A stretch of 64,000 bases of DNA from Helopsaltes ochotensis (taxonomy: Eukaryota > Chordata > Aves > Passeriformes > Locustellidae), in contig VXBM01000022.1 of NCBI GenBank assembly GCA_013400155.1, forward strand, positions 2,177,679 through 2,241,678, in the 5' to 3' direction. Of the stretch, positions 61,801 through 64,000 are shown in pieces. Made by a program: the position numbers and the translations under genes. Below the pieces are notes generated by a model that worked only from the letters and a program-made list of their open reading frames with translations, was not told the DNA's origin and did not search any database. The number at the start of each line of letters is the position of its first letter. The first letter of the stretch is position 1.

Positions 61801-63867
61801 ATGGGTTTATATGTAAGCCAGGAGCTGATTTGAAGAGAGTCTTTGTTGAAGTATGCTGCATTTCAATCAGACAACTTAAATATTGATATTACTTTAAGAA
61901 ATGCAATTTTGTGTATAAACGGTCTCTTAAAAGGGTGTAACAAACCATTGACTTAAGCACTTCTAAAGATTCATCTGTTCTCTGTTGCATCCCTTCTCAT
62001 TTCTTTCTTATTTATTTTGATTTTCTTAGTAAGAACTGTCTGTCCATATGCTTGTGTGGTTTCTAGTAGGTTGTAGTTGCTAATAGAAACAAACAATGCA
62101 AACAAATTCATAGACCAGATGGGAAATTAATCTGTTCCACACACCCCATGATATTACAGAGAAACTATTTGAGGTATGTTTGAGAGAGTTTTTAACTCTT
62201 CAGTGAGACAGTGATTTGTTGTTTTATTTCCAGCAGAAAGACCAAACTTCTTAATTACTGTCAATTCAATGACAGTTTGAAAGGTGACCTAAATGTAGCT
62301 TCACTGGGCATGTAAAAACCAGTATTTTGGAACTTTCTTAAGCTTATGCTGTTCATCCCACTGGGAGGAGGAGAGTTCTTGTTCAAACAATGTTAAATTC
62401 TCATATTCTGGCCTGGAAGGATGCTGTCACAGGTGCAGAAGTGACTGCTGCCTGTTTGCGACCTGGAATTTCAGAGTCAAATTGCACAATTGAGGAAAAG
62501 AAGGAAACCTGCCTGAGTTAGGTTGATTTATTTTATAAAAGGTCACTGAAGTAATGTGGAATGCTAAAACCACTCCCAGCAGGAGAGCATTAGGAGCCAG
62601 AAAGCTGTCAATATTGTGAAATAGATAATGTATACTCAATCGATTCAAGTAAGAGAAGTATAAATTCCACCCTGTTGCACTTCACGTATACAAGGTCCAT
62701 TGTCATTCTCCAAATTCTCATTAAAACACATTGCCATGTGTGTACAGAATAGCTGTAGCTGAGCTGTATCTATCACAGTGTTGTGTAACTGGCCCAGAAG
62801 CCCTCTGTAGAAGTACATGTTACTACTGTTACACTTGCAGCTCCTAAGCATAAGTCTTTGACAAAAAAGGTTAGGTTAGAGAGACAGAGAAGAGAGATCA
62901 GAAAAAGCAAAAAAAAAAAAAGATAACCCAAAAAAATAATCCAAGCCAGAACAATGCAGTGGGAAAGGGGTAATTGAGCTGTCTCATGATGGCAGAAATC
63001 ACTGTGCAACTCCAGTATTTGCTTCTAACTTCATTGAGGCTGGGTCATAAAATCATCAAATCAAAGCAAATCCCAGGGTTGGAAGGGACCCACAAGGATC
63101 ATCCAGTCCAACTGCTGGCCCTGCACAGCACCATCCCCAAGAGTCACACCGTGTGCCCAAGAGCATTGTCCAAAACCTTATTCTGTCAGGCTTGGTGCTG
63201 GGGAGCCTGTTCCAGTGTTCAGCAAGTCCTGTCACTGGCCACAAGAGTGACGAGACCATTCTGGCTGAAATTTTCTAGGCTGTTTGTTTCTGAGCTGGTT
63301 CATTTTTTAAAGGAACATGATAAGGCTAGATGGTGATGGCATTTTATTTCTTGTTCTAATTGAATTTCTTCATTTGTTCCTGAAAAACAAATGCAGTTGG
63401 AGATACATTGGTCTTACCATCTAGATTTCCTCCATGAATGCCTAGCTCTTGGCTAGATTTCTTTCTTAGCCTGTTGTTTGATTCTCCCTCTGAAGTGGAA
63501 CCATGCTTGGGTTCAGAGTTCTGTCAGGATGACAGAGGGCTCCTCTCTTTCCTGTGTGTTCAAAGGTTTGAAAAGATACTGAAATTTTATTACTTAAATT
63601 GTGAAATTTGGTTCAATCTGGGAGGATGCCAATGTATCAGGAGTTAGCGTTAATAGGGAGTCTGTCAAAAGATGTAGGTTACTAGAGTGAATTTTAGTGG
63701 TATTATTGGATTTTGTGTCCCTGTTAGTCCTGTAACAACAAGGGCTGTGTTCTGGAATGAGACCTTTGGAAATTTTGAGATATTGTATTGGTTTGGCATG
63801 GATGGTAAAAAGAAAACTAATTGGTGATTTACCTTAAAATTGACAGCCAGATTAGCCGATAGAATGC
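58873..63867 (+). other. ST7 intron after exon J (5' part, 4,995 bp)
   Basis: Donor gtgagt; the acceptor is not in the window. The only element I recognise is an antisense CR1 at 63048-63258. The rest is AT-rich sequence without splice-supported open frames, up to the N run. Confidence 0.8.
63048..63258 (-). mobile_element. CR1 LINE 3' end, antisense
   Basis: Begins with a decayed tail (ataaaatcatcaaatcaaag), then ggttggaagggacccacaag, gatcatccagtccaactgct, accatccccaagagtcacac, ctggggagcctgttccagtg and caagtcctgtcactggccac. It is of the same subfamily as the copy at 56263-56365. The open frame crossing it is derived from the element. Confidence 0.93.
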
Positions 63868-64000
63868 NNNNNNNNNNNNNNNNNNNNNNNNNNNNNNNNN
63901 NNNNNNNNNNNNNNNNNNNNNNNNNNNNNNNNNNNNNNNNNNNNNNNNNNNNNNNNNNNNNNNNNNNNNNNNNNNNNNNNNNNNNNNNNNNNNNNNNNNN
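63868..64000. other. Assembly gap at the right edge
   Basis: Ns from 63868 to the end of the window. The gap falls within the ST7 intron after exon J, so its full length and content cannot be judged. Confidence 0.98.

Larger units (their letters stand above)
1..63867 (+). other. ST7: ST7 gene, internal part (ten coding exons)
   Basis: The exons at 16364-16446, 25501-25660, 29819-29873, 30464-30579, 31739-31814, 33936-34090, 37412-37509, 50047-50161, 57141-57213 and 58770-58872 join in phase into 1,034 nt of open reading frame. The product matches the ST7 family: a multi-pass membrane protein with a helical TPR-like middle region, described in human as a candidate growth suppressor from 7q31, whose biochemical role is not settled. 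ST7L is the close paralogue; RKYG, AEYNR and [12 protein letters not shown] seen here agree with my recollection of ST7 rather than ST7L. The exon for residues 1-50 and those after about residue 395 are outside the window. Intact splice sites and phases argue against a pseudogene. The name comes from recalled family sequence, not a search. Confidence 0.95.

Noticed and set aside
62974..63336. 120-codon frame near the right end
   Set aside because: It lies over an antisense CR1 3' end and is explained by it.
1..63867. A new multi-gene biological system
   Set aside because: Everything I can support is one interrupted host gene plus transposable elements and simple repeats.

Overview
The window is vertebrate nuclear DNA, most probably from a bird. 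It is AT-rich and intron-rich, carries many CR1 LINE fragments (several ending in the avian-type gattctgtgattct tail), has short ERV-type solo LTRs, and shows none of the SINE load expected of a mammal. The order of bird cannot be fixed from what is visible.

It holds one gene, ST7 (suppression of tumorigenicity 7), on the + strand and incomplete at both ends. Ten consecutive coding exons lie between 16364 and 58872. All ten have GT donors and AG acceptors, and their phases join without a frameshift or stop into about 345 codons, roughly residues 51 to 395 of the protein. The first exon (N-terminus and first membrane segment) lies upstream of base 1, and the C-terminal third lies beyond the right edge, which is an assembly gap. 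Paralogue-specific residues ([21 protein letters not shown]) favour ST7 over ST7L.

Layout: 1-16363 is the end of the intron before the first exon in the window, with a solo LTR at about 6498-7075. A 9 kb intron with an old CR1 and a poly-T/gap follows exon A. Exon B sits in a GC-rich CpG island with a G-run cluster upstream and a sense CR1 downstream. Exons C to G are clustered between 29.8 and 37.5 kb. Between E and F an antisense CR1 is interrupted by a solo LTR, and a second LTR of the same family, with a clean 5-bp target duplication, lies between F and G. A 12.5 kb intron before exon H contains an AT-rich palindrome, a CR1 tail and an unresolved gap flanked by a CCTTT array. The intron before exon I has a perfect 18-bp hairpin and several CR1 pieces. 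The short intron before exon J contains a candidate alternative (poison-type) exon at 58050-58186. The rest is intron running into the terminal gap.

No second gene, RNA gene, CRISPR array or new multi-gene system could be supported. The most interesting points are the recoded low-complexity linker in exon B, the candidate stop-containing exon, the LTR family with one nested copy, and two long quasi-palindromes.
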